The notes under the pieces are model-generated. The model was not told where the DNA came from. It saw only the letters and a list, made by a program, of their open reading frames with translations, and ran no database searches. DNA of 64,000 nucleotides from KBS-96 sp964247975. GTDB taxonomy: Bacteria > Acidobacteriota > Terriglobia > Bryobacterales > Bryobacteraceae. Every line of letters begins with the position of its first letter. Position 1 is the stretch's first letter. The stretch is taken from NCBI GenBank assembly GCA_964247975.1, contig CAXTWH010000004.1, forward strand, positions 98,868 to 162,867, written 5' to 3'. This document shows positions 1-8,071 of this stretch, piece by piece. Both the position numbers and the translations under genes were made by a program.

Positions 1-709
1 CAAAACCCGGCACCACCGCCGCGCCTGTGCGGGCCGCTAACTTTGCAAATGCCGATCCCGCGCAGGCTCGGAGGCCGAAAAATTTTACGAAAACGCCTTC
101 TTCGAGGCTGGTGTTCTGATCAATCAGTATTCCTACAGCCTGGTTATTCTTAAGTGCCCGCACTACCGAAAGCGCCGATTCTTTTTTCACAATCAGCTTG
201 TTCCCGGATAACTGCCGCCGGGCTTCCACCAGATGATCCACTAACGGATTATCCAAAGGCCGCACCATTACATTCATCGGTTCCGTCATCAAGGCGTGGG
301 TAAAAGCGCTCAGCTCCCAATTGCCCAGGTGGGCGGTGGCGATCAATAGTCCTCGTCCTTTGGCTTTCGCGTTCTGGTAGTGTTCTAAACCTTCGTAGCG
401 AATCCATTGGTTGACATTGTTTCGGTTAATATCGGGAAATTTGGCGAAAGAAACCAGCAGCCGCGCAATACTTTCAAAAACGCCGTCTACAATTTCCGCC
501 CGCTCCGTGGCATCAATTTCCGGCATTGCCAGTTGTAGATTTCGGTCAGCTACGCGCGCCAGCTTGGGAACGGAAGCGTCGAGTAAAGCGACGCACGCCT
601 GCGCCGTTGAAAGGGCAAGACTACGCGGCAGAAGGCGAAGACAACCTAACAACAGCGAGATGACAATAAACTCTAGCCGGACAGCAAAGGAGTCTTTCGA
701 TTTTGCCAA
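1..709 (-). CDS. LpxL/HtrB-type lipid A acyltransferase, 3' end beyond window
   Basis: Partial membrane-associated lysophospholipid/lipid A acyltransferase (LpxL/HtrB family), which adds a secondary acyl chain to lipid A at the inner membrane. The reverse strand reads openly from 709 to base 1. It carries the family motif HLGNWE (H-x4-E, the catalytic pair) in the context ATAHLGNWELS, followed by a conserved region with LIDQNTS and the start of the AVVPGF segment, where the window ends. The N-terminus is a hydrophobic anchor rich in Leu (IVISLLLGCLRLLP). I chose the TTG at 709 because an AGGGA lies six bases upstream and the hydrophobic anchor follows; no earlier start fits behind the mnmA stop at 727. 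It lies 17 bp downstream of mnmA on the same strand, so it is probably the last gene of that run. Family certain; exact acyl donor and acceptor unknown. Confidence 0.85.
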   Translation of the reverse strand, partial: MAKSKDSFAVRLEFIVISLLLGCLRLLPRSLALSTAQACVALLDASVPKLARVADRNLQLAMPEIDATERAEIVDGVFESIARLLVSFAKFPDINRNNVNQWIRYEGLEHYQNAKAKGRGLLIATAHLGNWELSAFTHALMTEPMNVMVRPLDNPLVDHLVEARRQLSGNKLIVKKESALSVVRALKNNQAVGILIDQNTSLEEGVFVKFFGLRACAGSAFAKLAARTGAAVVPGF

Positions 710-726
710 ACAGCGTCCCTGAGGAT

Positions 727-1848
727 CTATTCGATCCAGCCGCCCCCTAGCACCAGATCGCCATCGTAAAACACTGCTGCCTGTCCCGGCGTTACGGCTC
801 GCTGCGATTCATCAAACCGGACCAAGACCCGCGTTTCCTGTTCGGTGGGAATCAGGGTGGCCGGCGCAGCCACATGCTTGTTGCGGATTTTAACCTGCGC
901 CCTGCGTTCTTGTTGCAACGGTCCCATGGAAAGCCAGTTCACATTGCGCGCCGCCAGCGAGGAACGAGCCAACGCGTCATTTCTCCCGACAATCACCTGC
1001 TGCGTCGCGGGATTGGTTTCAATCACGTAAAGCGGCTCACGGGCTGAGATTCGCAATCCTCGCCGCTGCCCCACCGTGAAGTGATGCGTTCCTTCATGGC
1101 GGCCGATTACTTCTCCCTCAGTGGACACAATGTCGCCTTCCGTGCGATCAGGTTCTTTTCCTTGTTCGCGGAAGTAAGCGTCAATAAAAGCCGCGTAATC
1201 GCCATTGGGAACGAAGCAGATTTCCTGGCTGTCCGTTTTATGCGCCACCGGCAATTGAAGTTCTTGGGCCAGAAAACGTACGTCAGTTTTCACCATGCCG
1301 CCTAAAGGAAACAAGGTGCGAGCCAGTTGGCTCTGCGTCAACCCCCAAAGGAAATAAGTCTGGTCTTTCGCTGCATCCAGGCTGCGCCGCATTTCATAGC
1401 GTCCGCTGGCCTGGTTGAAACAAACCTGCGCGTAGTGGCCGGTAGCTATTTTTTCCGCGCCGATGCCGTCAGCCATTTCCAGAAACTGATCGAATTTGAT
1501 GAAGTTATTGCAGAGCGTACACGGAACGGGCGTTCGCCCTTCAAGGTAATCGCGCACAAACGGCTGCACCACTTGTTCTTCGAAGCGCTGCTCAAAATTT
1601 ACGACGTAGTAGGGAATGCCGAGCAGGGAAGCCACATGGCGGGCATCGTAAACATCATCCAGCGAACAGCACCGGCCGCCGTTTGGGGATTCGCTCAGTA
1701 ATTCCGGCAGTCGCCGCTGATTCCATAACTGCATGGTCATGCCGACTACGGTTTTGCCTTCGCGCTGGAGCAGTCCGGCCACCACGGAACTGTCAACGCC
1801 GCCGGACATGGCAACCGCAATCGGCTTTGGTGAATCAAGCATGGACAT
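727..1848 (-). CDS. mnmA: tRNA-specific 2-thiouridylase MnmA
   Basis: MnmA adenylates U34 of tRNA Lys, Glu and Gln and transfers sulfur to give 2-thiouridine. Visible are the PP-loop SGGVDSSV near the N-terminus, the catalytic cysteine region CTLCNN, and the second cysteine in SQEICFVPNGDY; the C-terminal beta-barrel ends in GGGWIE. The open frame extends 20 codons further upstream, but that extension overlaps the cysteine desulfurase. The ATG at 1848 has an AGGA five bases before it and gives 373 residues, normal for the family. It overlaps the desulfurase stop by 14 bp, so translation is likely coupled. That neighbour probably supplies the persulfide sulfur. Confidence 0.95.
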   Translation of the reverse strand: MSMLDSPKPIAVAMSGGVDSSVVAGLLQREGKTVVGMTMQLWNQRRLPELLSESPNGGRCCSLDDVYDARHVASLLGIPYYVVNFEQRFEEQVVQPFVRDYLEGRTPVPCTLCNNFIKFDQFLEMADGIGAEKIATGHYAQVCFNQASGRYEMRRSLDAAKDQTYFLWGLTQSQLARTLFPLGGMVKTDVRFLAQELQLPVAHKTDSQEICFVPNGDYAAFIDAYFREQGKEPDRTEGDIVSTEGEVIGRHEGTHHFTVGQRRGLRISAREPLYVIETNPATQQVIVGRNDALARSSLAARNVNWLSMGPLQQERRAQVKIRNKHVAAPATLIPTEQETRVLVRFDESQRAVTPGQAAVFYDGDLVLGGGWIE

Positions 1849-3031
1849 AAATTCCTGGTGTAGGCTGCGTTTTCCGGGCAGTGGCGCGAAGCTGCTGAAC
1901 GGAAGCAATCACCGCCCCAGCCAGCTTGTCAGCCTCTTCGATGGTGTTGGTCAGCCCGAAAGAAAACCGTACGCAGCGCCGTGCTTGTTCGCGGGAACGC
2001 CCCATTGCTAATAGCACATGCGACGGCTCCACCGCTCCGCTGGAACAAGCCGCCCCGGTAGACACCGCAAAGCCTTTTAAATCAAGCGAGATGACCAGCG
2101 CTTCGCCTTCCACGCCGTTGAAGAATAAATTACTGGTGTTCGGAAGCCGGGCGGAAACAGAACCGTTTACCTCGACACCGGAAAGTTCGTTCAGCATTCG
2201 ATTTTCGAAGCAGTTCCGCATTTCTGCCAATTGGATAAATCCGGCCTCGTTCTGCGCCAACTCCCATCCTTTGCGAAAAGCCGCCGCTCCCGCCGGGTTT
2301 TCGGTTCCGGCGCGGCGCTCCCGCTCATGTTTACCGCCAAACTGAACGCCCTTCAACGGAACTCCTTTTCGCGCAAACAAGGCACCTATCCCTTTCGGCC
2401 CGTACAATTTATGCGCACTGACCGAATACAGGTCCACGCCCAGATCCATCATGTTTACCGGAATTCGGCCCGGAGCCTGTACGCCGTCAGAATGAAAATA
2501 CACCGGCTGCCCGTTTTTGCGAGCCGCTTGCACAATAGCCGCGATCTGCTTCAACGGTTGTATTGTTCCCACCTCGTTGTTGGCGTGCATCACGCTCACC
2601 AGCACCGTTTCCGGACGCAGTTGCCGTTGTATTTCTTCAGAATCAATCAAGCCGTTGTGATCCACCGGCAGGTAAGTAACGGCTACGCCTTCCCGTTCCA
2701 GTTGGCGGCAGGTTTCGAGCACCGCCGGGTGTTCAATGATGCTGGTGAGGACATGTTTTTTCGTAACCGGAACATTTCGCACCAAACCCAGAACAGCCAG
2801 ATTGTCTGCTTCGGTGCCGCCGCTTGTAAACACAATTTCCGGGGCCGTCGCTCCTAAAAACAAAGCTATTCCGCGCCGCGCGGCTTCCATCACCTGACGC
2901 GCTTGCTGGCCTTCCTGATGAATGCTTGATGGGTTGCCGCCGGCAAGCTGAAGCGTTTCCGCAAACACTTGCGCTGCTTCCGGCGTCAAGGGGGTGCCTG
3001 CATTGTGATCAAAATAAAATCGCTTCAACAT
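1835..3031 (-). CDS. Cysteine desulfurase (NifS/IscS family)
   Basis: PLP-dependent enzyme that takes sulfur from L-cysteine as an enzyme-bound persulfide. The N-terminus YFDHNAGTP is the standard opening of the family. The PLP lysine sits in SAHKLYGPKG, and the catalytic cysteine lies in the loop STGAACSSG near residue 330. The short cysteine loop looks like a class I (IscS/NifS) enzyme. I prefer the ATG at 3031 over a TTG three codons upstream; neither has a clear ribosome site. Direct coupling to mnmA and the absence of IscU or other Fe-S assembly genes nearby suggest the main client is tRNA thiolation, but a general role in Fe-S assembly cannot be excluded. Confidence 0.93.
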   Translation of the reverse strand: MLKRFYFDHNAGTPLTPEAAQVFAETLQLAGGNPSSIHQEGQQARQVMEAARRGIALFLGATAPEIVFTSGGTEADNLAVLGLVRNVPVTKKHVLTSIIEHPAVLETCRQLEREGVAVTYLPVDHNGLIDSEEIQRQLRPETVLVSVMHANNEVGTIQPLKQIAAIVQAARKNGQPVYFHSDGVQAPGRIPVNMMDLGVDLYSVSAHKLYGPKGIGALFARKGVPLKGVQFGGKHERERRAGTENPAGAAAFRKGWELAQNEAGFIQLAEMRNCFENRMLNELSGVEVNGSVSARLPNTSNLFFNGVEGEALVISLDLKGFAVSTGAACSSGAVEPSHVLLAMGRSREQARRCVRFSFGLTNTIEEADKLAGAVIASVQQLRATARKTQPTPGIYVHA

Positions 3032-3116
3032 GGGAATCAATCAAACCGGGCAGGGAACCGAAGCCGAAACCAGGTTGGCGAACGTAAACGGGAACCTGCT
3101 TTAATTTTAACAAGCT

Positions 3117-3923
3117 ATGTCCAATGCGAAGCAAAGGCCTGTAATTACTCTCACCACTGATTTTGGAACTGCCGATCATTATGTCGGCACCATGAAATGC
3201 GTTATTGCCGGTATCTGCCCCGAAGCGCATATTATTGACATTACTCATGAGCTTGCGCCGGCGGATCTGCATGGCGCTGCTTACACTGTGAGCCAGCCGG
3301 CTTTGTTCAGTCCGCCGGGAACGATTCACGTGGTGGTGGTCGACCCAGGCGTAGGCACATCGCGTCGCGGCATTGCCTTGCAGCACAACCATCAGGTATT
3401 TGTCGCGCCCGATAACGGCATTCTCAGTTTGATTGCTCCCGCGCATACGAAAATGCCGGTTCGGGAGTTGAAAAATCCGCAGTTATGGCTGCCGTCGCCG
3501 TCAGCTACATTTCACGGCAGGGATTTGTTTGCTCCGGCGGCGGCGCAACTGGCCGCCCAGTTGGTTGCCTGGGAAGCGCTTGGCCCGGAAGTGCACGATT
3601 GGGTGCTGCTGCCTGATCTCACGCCGACGCTCGAAAAGCCGGGGAAATGGCGCGGCATTGCCTTAAGCGTGGACCGGTTCGGAAACATCATCACCAACCT
3701 GCCGTCTACGCTTGCTCCGCTCGCTTACACGCCGTTTGCGCTGCAGGCTAATGCGGTTGCCGTACAACGGCATTGCAACACTTTTGCCGATTCCCATTCG
3801 GCTGATCCTTTCGTGTACAACGGCAGTTCCGGTTATTTTGAAGTGGGAATCAATGGCGGAAGCGCGGCGAATACGTTAGGCATCCAAACGGGCGATCCCA
3901 TCATCCTTGAACTAAATGCCTGA
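3117..3923 (+). CDS. SAM hydroxide adenosyltransferase (DUF62 family)
   Basis: Member of the SAM-dependent chlorinase/fluorinase superfamily; most bacterial members use water (hydroxide) and split S-adenosylmethionine into adenosine and methionine. The N-terminal TLTTDFGTADHYVG holds the Asp that contacts the SAM ribose, followed by HIIDITHEL and VVVVDPGVGT, then APDNGILS. All are typical of the family; 268 residues is a usual length. A C-terminal beta-sandwich begins around residue 180 (SVDRFGNIITN). The stop overlaps the start of the glycosylase gene by 8 bp, so the two are co-translated. Whether it halogenates cannot be read from the sequence, but the context gives no reason to think so. 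Confidence 0.9.
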   Translation: MSNAKQRPVITLTTDFGTADHYVGTMKCVIAGICPEAHIIDITHELAPADLHGAAYTVSQPALFSPPGTIHVVVVDPGVGTSRRGIALQHNHQVFVAPDNGILSLIAPAHTKMPVRELKNPQLWLPSPSATFHGRDLFAPAAAQLAAQLVAWEALGPEVHDWVLLPDLTPTLEKPGKWRGIALSVDRFGNIITNLPSTLAPLAYTPFALQANAVAVQRHCNTFADSHSADPFVYNGSSGYFEVGINGGSAANTLGIQTGDPIILELNA

Positions 3924-4731
3924 ACTTCCTGAAGTGGAAGCAGTGACCCGCGCCTTGCGCGAGGACGGATTGCCCAACGCCTTTTTACAAGAAGCACGGA
4001 TGGAACGGCCCTTGGTAACTCGTCCCCAGGACCCGTTGGAAGTGGAAGCACTGACGAGCCGAGTGACGGTTCTCGCGGTCCGCCGACGAGCTAAAAACAT
4101 TCTGATTGATTTATCGAATGAACATACGCTGCGCATTCATCTGCGTATGACCGGCGATGTGTCGATCAAAACCGAGCCTTACGATGCGCCGCGCACGTTG
4201 CGTGCCCAATGGACCATCCATCCTGACCGCTGTTTGGTGTTCGTTGATCCGCGCGCGCTGGGACGTATTCACGTGCACAAAACCAGTGAAGTCAGCAAGG
4301 TTTTGGGAAAATTAGGCCCGGAACCATTGAGCGAGGAGTTCACGAAAGAGCGATTCCTCGCCATTGCGCGTTCTTCGCGGCTGCCGGCCAAATTGTTCTT
4401 AATGGACCAGAACAAGATTGCGGGTTTAGGAAACATTTATGCCGCGGAAGTACTATTTCGAGCTGGGATTTCACCGCAGAAAGCCATTGCTAGTCTTAGT
4501 ACCGCAAGATTGATCCGGCTCTGGAGCGTGATTCGGGAAACACTTCAAATCGCGGTACACTCGATCTATAACGCGTATCGAAGTCCGGGTGGTTATCGCC
4601 AGCATCGGGACGATTTTCACCGCATGGTTTACGGGCGCAAAGGAGAAGGGTGCATTCGCTGCGGCCGCCCCATTCGGAAAGAAGAGCAGGGGGGCCGTTC
4701 CACGTATTTCTGCGCCCACTGCCAACGGTAA
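3916..4731 (+). CDS. mutM: Formamidopyrimidine-DNA glycosylase (Fpg/MutM or Nei type)
   Basis: Base-excision repair glycosylase/AP lyase. The N-terminus MPELPEVE gives the catalytic Pro2 (Schiff base) and Glu3. A lysine in RRAKNILIDL corresponds to the conserved Lys near position 57, and the middle helix-two-turn-helix reads NKIAGLGNIYAAEVLF. The C-terminus is a four-cysteine zinc finger (CIRC...CAHC) with the conserved GGRSTYFC arginine. At 271 residues it is full length. The variant RRRAKN rather than the classical GKYL lysine context leaves open an Nei-type specificity. It overlaps the preceding gene by 8 bp; a 39-bp gap separates it from the methyltransferase gene, so all three may be one operon. 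Confidence 0.9.
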   Translation: MPELPEVEAVTRALREDGLPNAFLQEARMERPLVTRPQDPLEVEALTSRVTVLAVRRRAKNILIDLSNEHTLRIHLRMTGDVSIKTEPYDAPRTLRAQWTIHPDRCLVFVDPRALGRIHVHKTSEVSKVLGKLGPEPLSEEFTKERFLAIARSSRLPAKLFLMDQNKIAGLGNIYAAEVLFRAGISPQKAIASLSTARLIRLWSVIRETLQIAVHSIYNAYRSPGGYRQHRDDFHRMVYGRKGEGCIRCGRPIRKEEQGGRSTYFCAHCQR

Positions 4732-4770
4732 CGGCGGTAAGTCAAGTTTGTGAAGCGATGATTTAAAAAA

Positions 4771-6651
4771 ATGACGGCACTGGAATTAAGCATTGAATCA
4801 CGGGCGCAGGAATTTCGCCGCCAACTGGAAGCGGGCGTGGTGGTGGCTGATGGCGCAATGGGCACCATGCTCTACGGCAAGGGCATCTTCATCAATCGCT
4901 GTTTCGATGAATTGAACTTATCCGCCCCGCAACTGGTAAAGGAAGTTCATCAGGAATATGTTAAAGCGGGCGCGGAAGTGCTGGAAGCAAATACTTTCGG
5001 CGGAAATCGCGTGCGTTTGGCTGCTTTCGGCTTTGCCGAAAAATTAAAGGCCATCAACGAAGCGGGCGTTCGTTTAGCGCGGGAAGCGGCAGGCGACAAA
5101 GCTTTTGTGGCTGGGGCGATCGGTCCTTTGGGCGCGCCGATTGAGCCGATCGGCGCGATTTCTTTTGCGGAAGCGCGGGACATTTTCCGTGAACAAGCGC
5201 AAGCCCTGGTGAGCGCCGGAATCGATCTGCTGGTGTTGGAAACTTTCTACGACCTGCACGAGCTGCGTGAGGCTGTTTTCGCTGCCCGGGAAGCGGCCGG
5301 ACCGGAAACCGTGATTGTGGCTCAAGTGGCGGTGGAAGATGATGGCCGCCTGCGAGACGGCACGGAACCGGCAGTTTACGCGCTGAAACTGGCGGAGTGG
5401 CCGGTGGATGTGATCGGCGTTAACTGTTCCGCCGGGCCGAAAGCGGTGCTGGAAACCATTGAGAAAATTTCCGCGCTCACCCGCAAACCGTTAAGCGCGA
5501 TGCCTAACGCCGGATTGCCTACGCGAGTGGAAGGCCGCAATATTTACCTTTGCTCGCCGGAATACATGGCCCAGTATTCACGGCGCTTTCTACAGGCCGG
5601 AGTTCGATTGGTAGGAGGCTGCTGCGGCACTACGCCCGAGCACATCAAAGCCATTCGCGGTGAAGTGCGTTCCATGCAGCCGGTGAAAAGCCACGGCCCT
5701 ACCGTTGTGGTGGAAGAAACCAAACCGGAGCGCAAGGGAATGCCGAAAATTTCCTTGGCGGAAAAGTCGAATCTTGGCGCGAAACTAGCTGCCGGGAAAT
5801 TCGTGGCGTTTGTGGAAATTCTACCGCCGCGCGGCATTGACGCTTCGAAAGAAATTGCCGGGGCCATTCTTTGCAAACAGCACGGCATTGATTGTATTAA
5901 CGTGCCTGATGGACCTCGCGCCAGTGCGCGGTTAAGTGCGCAGGTAGCCTGTCAATTAATTCAACAACAAGCAGAAATCGAAGCTGTTCTCCACTTCTGC
6001 TGCCGCGACCGCAACATCCTGAGCATTCAATCTGAACTGCTCGGCGCGCATACCACCGGCGTCCGCAACCTGATCTGCATTACGGGCGACCCGCCCCGCA
6101 TGGGCACGTATCCCGACGCTACGGCAGTTTTCGATGTGGATTCCATTGGGCTGACCAACATCGCCAATCAATTGAACAAAGGCTTGGATATCGGCGGCAA
6201 CCCAATCGGGTCGCAAACTTCGTTAGTGATTGGCGTAGGAGCTAACCCAGGCGCATTGAACATGGAAGAAGAACTGCGCCGCTTTGCCTGGAAAGTGGAA
6301 GCCGGCGCGGAATACGTCGTGACGCAGCCGGTGTTTGATCTGGAACTGCTGGAAACTTTCCTGAAAAACACTGAACAATGGAATCTGCCCATTATTGCCG
6401 GCATTTGGCCGCTGACCAGTTACCGCAATGCGGAGTTTATGGTAAATGAGCTCCGCGTACCAGTACCGGAACAGTATATGCGCCGAATGCGCGCGGCGGA
6501 AACCGCCGACCATGCCCGCGCTGAAGGAATTGCGATTGCCCGCGAGATGGTGGAGCGGGTGCGTCCCATCACCCACGGCGTACAGTTGAGCGCTCCTTTC
6601 GGGCGCTATGATATGGCGGTTCAGGTTGCTGAAGCGATCGGGCCTCGCTAA
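4771..6651 (+). CDS. Fused homocysteine S-methyltransferase / 5,10-methylenetetrahydrofolate reductase
   Basis: Two-domain enzyme of one-carbon metabolism, the same architecture as Bacillus YitJ (about 610 residues; here 626). Residues about 15-300 form the homocysteine methyltransferase barrel: VADGAMGTMLY at the start, with the zinc-binding cysteines in VNCSAGP and VGGCCGTTPEHI. Residues about 340-626 are the MetF-like reductase barrel, with FVEILPPRG, the CCRDRN strand, LICITGDPPRMGTYP and the ending SAPFGRYDMAVQVAEA. It likely produces 5-methyl-THF and transfers methyl to homocysteine. The upstream gap of 39 bp is too short for a SAM or cobalamin riboswitch. The methyl donor of the first domain (folate, betaine or S-methylmethionine) is not evident. 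Confidence 0.9.
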   Translation: MTALELSIESRAQEFRRQLEAGVVVADGAMGTMLYGKGIFINRCFDELNLSAPQLVKEVHQEYVKAGAEVLEANTFGGNRVRLAAFGFAEKLKAINEAGVRLAREAAGDKAFVAGAIGPLGAPIEPIGAISFAEARDIFREQAQALVSAGIDLLVLETFYDLHELREAVFAAREAAGPETVIVAQVAVEDDGRLRDGTEPAVYALKLAEWPVDVIGVNCSAGPKAVLETIEKISALTRKPLSAMPNAGLPTRVEGRNIYLCSPEYMAQYSRRFLQAGVRLVGGCCGTTPEHIKAIRGEVRSMQPVKSHGPTVVVEETKPERKGMPKISLAEKSNLGAKLAAGKFVAFVEILPPRGIDASKEIAGAILCKQHGIDCINVPDGPRASARLSAQVACQLIQQQAEIEAVLHFCCRDRNILSIQSELLGAHTTGVRNLICITGDPPRMGTYPDATAVFDVDSIGLTNIANQLNKGLDIGGNPIGSQTSLVIGVGANPGALNMEEELRRFAWKVEAGAEYVVTQPVFDLELLETFLKNTEQWNLPIIAGIWPLTSYRNAEFMVNELRVPVPEQYMRRMRAAETADHARAEGIAIAREMVERVRPITHGVQLSAPFGRYDMAVQVAEAIGPR

Positions 6652-6740
6652 ACTGTCGATTGATCGATGCCGTATGCTTTAAATTCGGCGTACAATTGAA
6701 AACCTGTGCCGCGTCTTTTCAGGCCGGCAACAACCAATAC

Positions 6741-7379
6741 GTGGCAACAGACCTCATTGAATTTGATATTGAAAATCCGAGCGAAGACGTGATTCGACGC
6801 GCTGCCAGCGCTGTGTCGCGCGGCTTGGTAATCGGCATTCCTACCGATGCTCTTTACACATTGATTGCAGACCCCATGAATCTGCAGGCGGTTGTGCGGG
6901 TGTTTAAAGCCAAAGGACGCGAAAGCATCCGTTCCCTGCCGCTGCTGATCAACGATGTGCTGATGGCGGAAGAACTGGCCAAGGATCTTTCCAGCCGCTT
7001 TTACATTCTGGCGCGTCATTTCTGGCCGGGACCGCTCACCATCATCGTTCCGGCTTCGGCCAAAGTTCCTTTAAAGGTGACCGGAAATACCGGGCGTCTT
7101 GGTTTGCGCCAGGTTCAGTCAAAGCTCGCCAACGCCATTATCGACCGCGTTGGACATGCGGTGATTGCCACCAGCGCCAACCTGTCCGGCGAGCCTACCT
7201 GCACAAACGGCATTGAACTGTTCGGCGCAATGGACGGCCGCATTGATCTGGTGTTTGATGGCGGCGTTTGCACCGGACCCGGCGCAACCACAGTGGACAT
7301 CACCGAGCCTTACTGGCGCATCATCAAGGAAGGCTCCATTACAGAAAAAGATCTGATGGAGAGACTGCAACTCGATTAG
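6741..7379 (+). CDS. L-threonylcarbamoyladenylate synthase (Sua5/YrdC/YciO family)
   Basis: Makes threonylcarbamoyl-AMP from threonine, bicarbonate and ATP, the first step of t6A37 in ANN-decoding tRNAs. The YrdC fold is recognisable from GLVIGIPTDALYTL, the lysine/arginine region FKAKGRESIRSLPLLI, FWPGPLTIIV, and ATSANLSGEPT with the nucleotide-binding Ser-x-Asn. The open frame runs back to 6660, but the extra residues do not resemble the family; the GTG at 6741 gives 212 residues and a normal N-terminus, although no strong ribosome site is visible. It lacks the C-terminal Sua5 extension, so it is the short YrdC form. It converges on tsaB, 23 bp away. A YciO-type role is the alternative. Confidence 0.87.
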   Translation: MATDLIEFDIENPSEDVIRRAASAVSRGLVIGIPTDALYTLIADPMNLQAVVRVFKAKGRESIRSLPLLINDVLMAEELAKDLSSRFYILARHFWPGPLTIIVPASAKVPLKVTGNTGRLGLRQVQSKLANAIIDRVGHAVIATSANLSGEPTCTNGIELFGAMDGRIDLVFDGGVCTGPGATTVDITEPYWRIIKEGSITEKDLMERLQLD

Positions 7380-7402
7380 AAATCGGCAGCAACCATTTAT
7401 TT

Positions 7403-8071
7403 TTATTTGTCGCGCCAGAATAATTCCGCATCGGAACTGCGCACGTAATTGGCATCAGCCATTATGGACGAACAAAGTTTTCCGGCGGCTTGATCGAATT
7501 GAGCGCACCGGGCAATTGCTCCGGCCAGAACACCGCTCGTTTCCGTCCAGGTCATGGCTTCAAAGCGTGTGCCGGCCAGGACGCCCCGAAAAGGCGAACC
7601 GGCTTTCGTGACAAACTCATAAGAACTGGCGGCAAGGTTGTGTAGCCAAGGTTCAAGATGGGTGACAACTTCCGGCTTTACCAGGTTTAATTCCGCATCG
7701 TACACGGCTGCAAAAACGTCGCCGCGCCGGGCATCCAGAATCACGGCGCGATAGGCTTCGCGGCCAAAGCTCGCCAGCGCGCGCAGATTGGAAATGGCCG
7801 CTATCGGCTTCCCTGTTGCTTCAGCGAGCCCTTTCACTGCTGTCATTCCGACCCGCACGCCCGTAAATGAGCCCGGGCCGCTGGCACAGGCAAAACAATC
7901 AATCCGATCCAGGGTCAAGTTATTCTGCTCAAAAACAGAAGCCAACTCCACAAAAATCGTGTGCGCGAATCCATCAAGCGACTGCAGTTCCCGTTCCACC
8001 AACATCTGCCCATTCTGCTGTATTGCAATGCTTCCCGTTGCTCCGGTTGTGTCGATGGCGAGAATGGTCAT
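7403..8071 (-). CDS. tsaB: tRNA threonylcarbamoyladenosine biosynthesis protein TsaB
   Basis: TsaB is the scaffold partner of TsaD in the t6A-forming complex. The N-terminus TILAIDTTGATGSIAI is the actin-like ATPase-fold opening of the family, and ACASGPGSFTGVRVGM is its most conserved block; IAAISNLRALA follows. It has 222 residues, as is usual, and lacks the TsaD metal-binding histidines. It starts four bases inside the end of the upstream DUF5060 gene (ATGA overlap), so translation is coupled. It converges with the Sua5-type gene of the same pathway. Confidence 0.92.
   Translation of the reverse strand: MTILAIDTTGATGSIAIQQNGQMLVERELQSLDGFAHTIFVELASVFEQNNLTLDRIDCFACASGPGSFTGVRVGMTAVKGLAEATGKPIAAISNLRALASFGREAYRAVILDARRGDVFAAVYDAELNLVKPEVVTHLEPWLHNLAASSYEFVTKAGSPFRGVLAGTRFEAMTWTETSGVLAGAIARCAQFDQAAGKLCSSIMADANYVRSSDAELFWRDK

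Noticed and set aside
2231..2857. Plus-strand 208-residue open frame
   Set aside because: It lies entirely inside the cysteine desulfurase gene on the other strand and shows no family features.
3117..3923. Fluorinase or chlorinase activity for the DUF62 protein
   Set aside because: Most family members use hydroxide, and nothing nearby points to halogenated products.
4732..4770. SAM or cobalamin riboswitch before the methyltransferase fusion
   Set aside because: Only 39 bp are available, too short for any of these aptamers.
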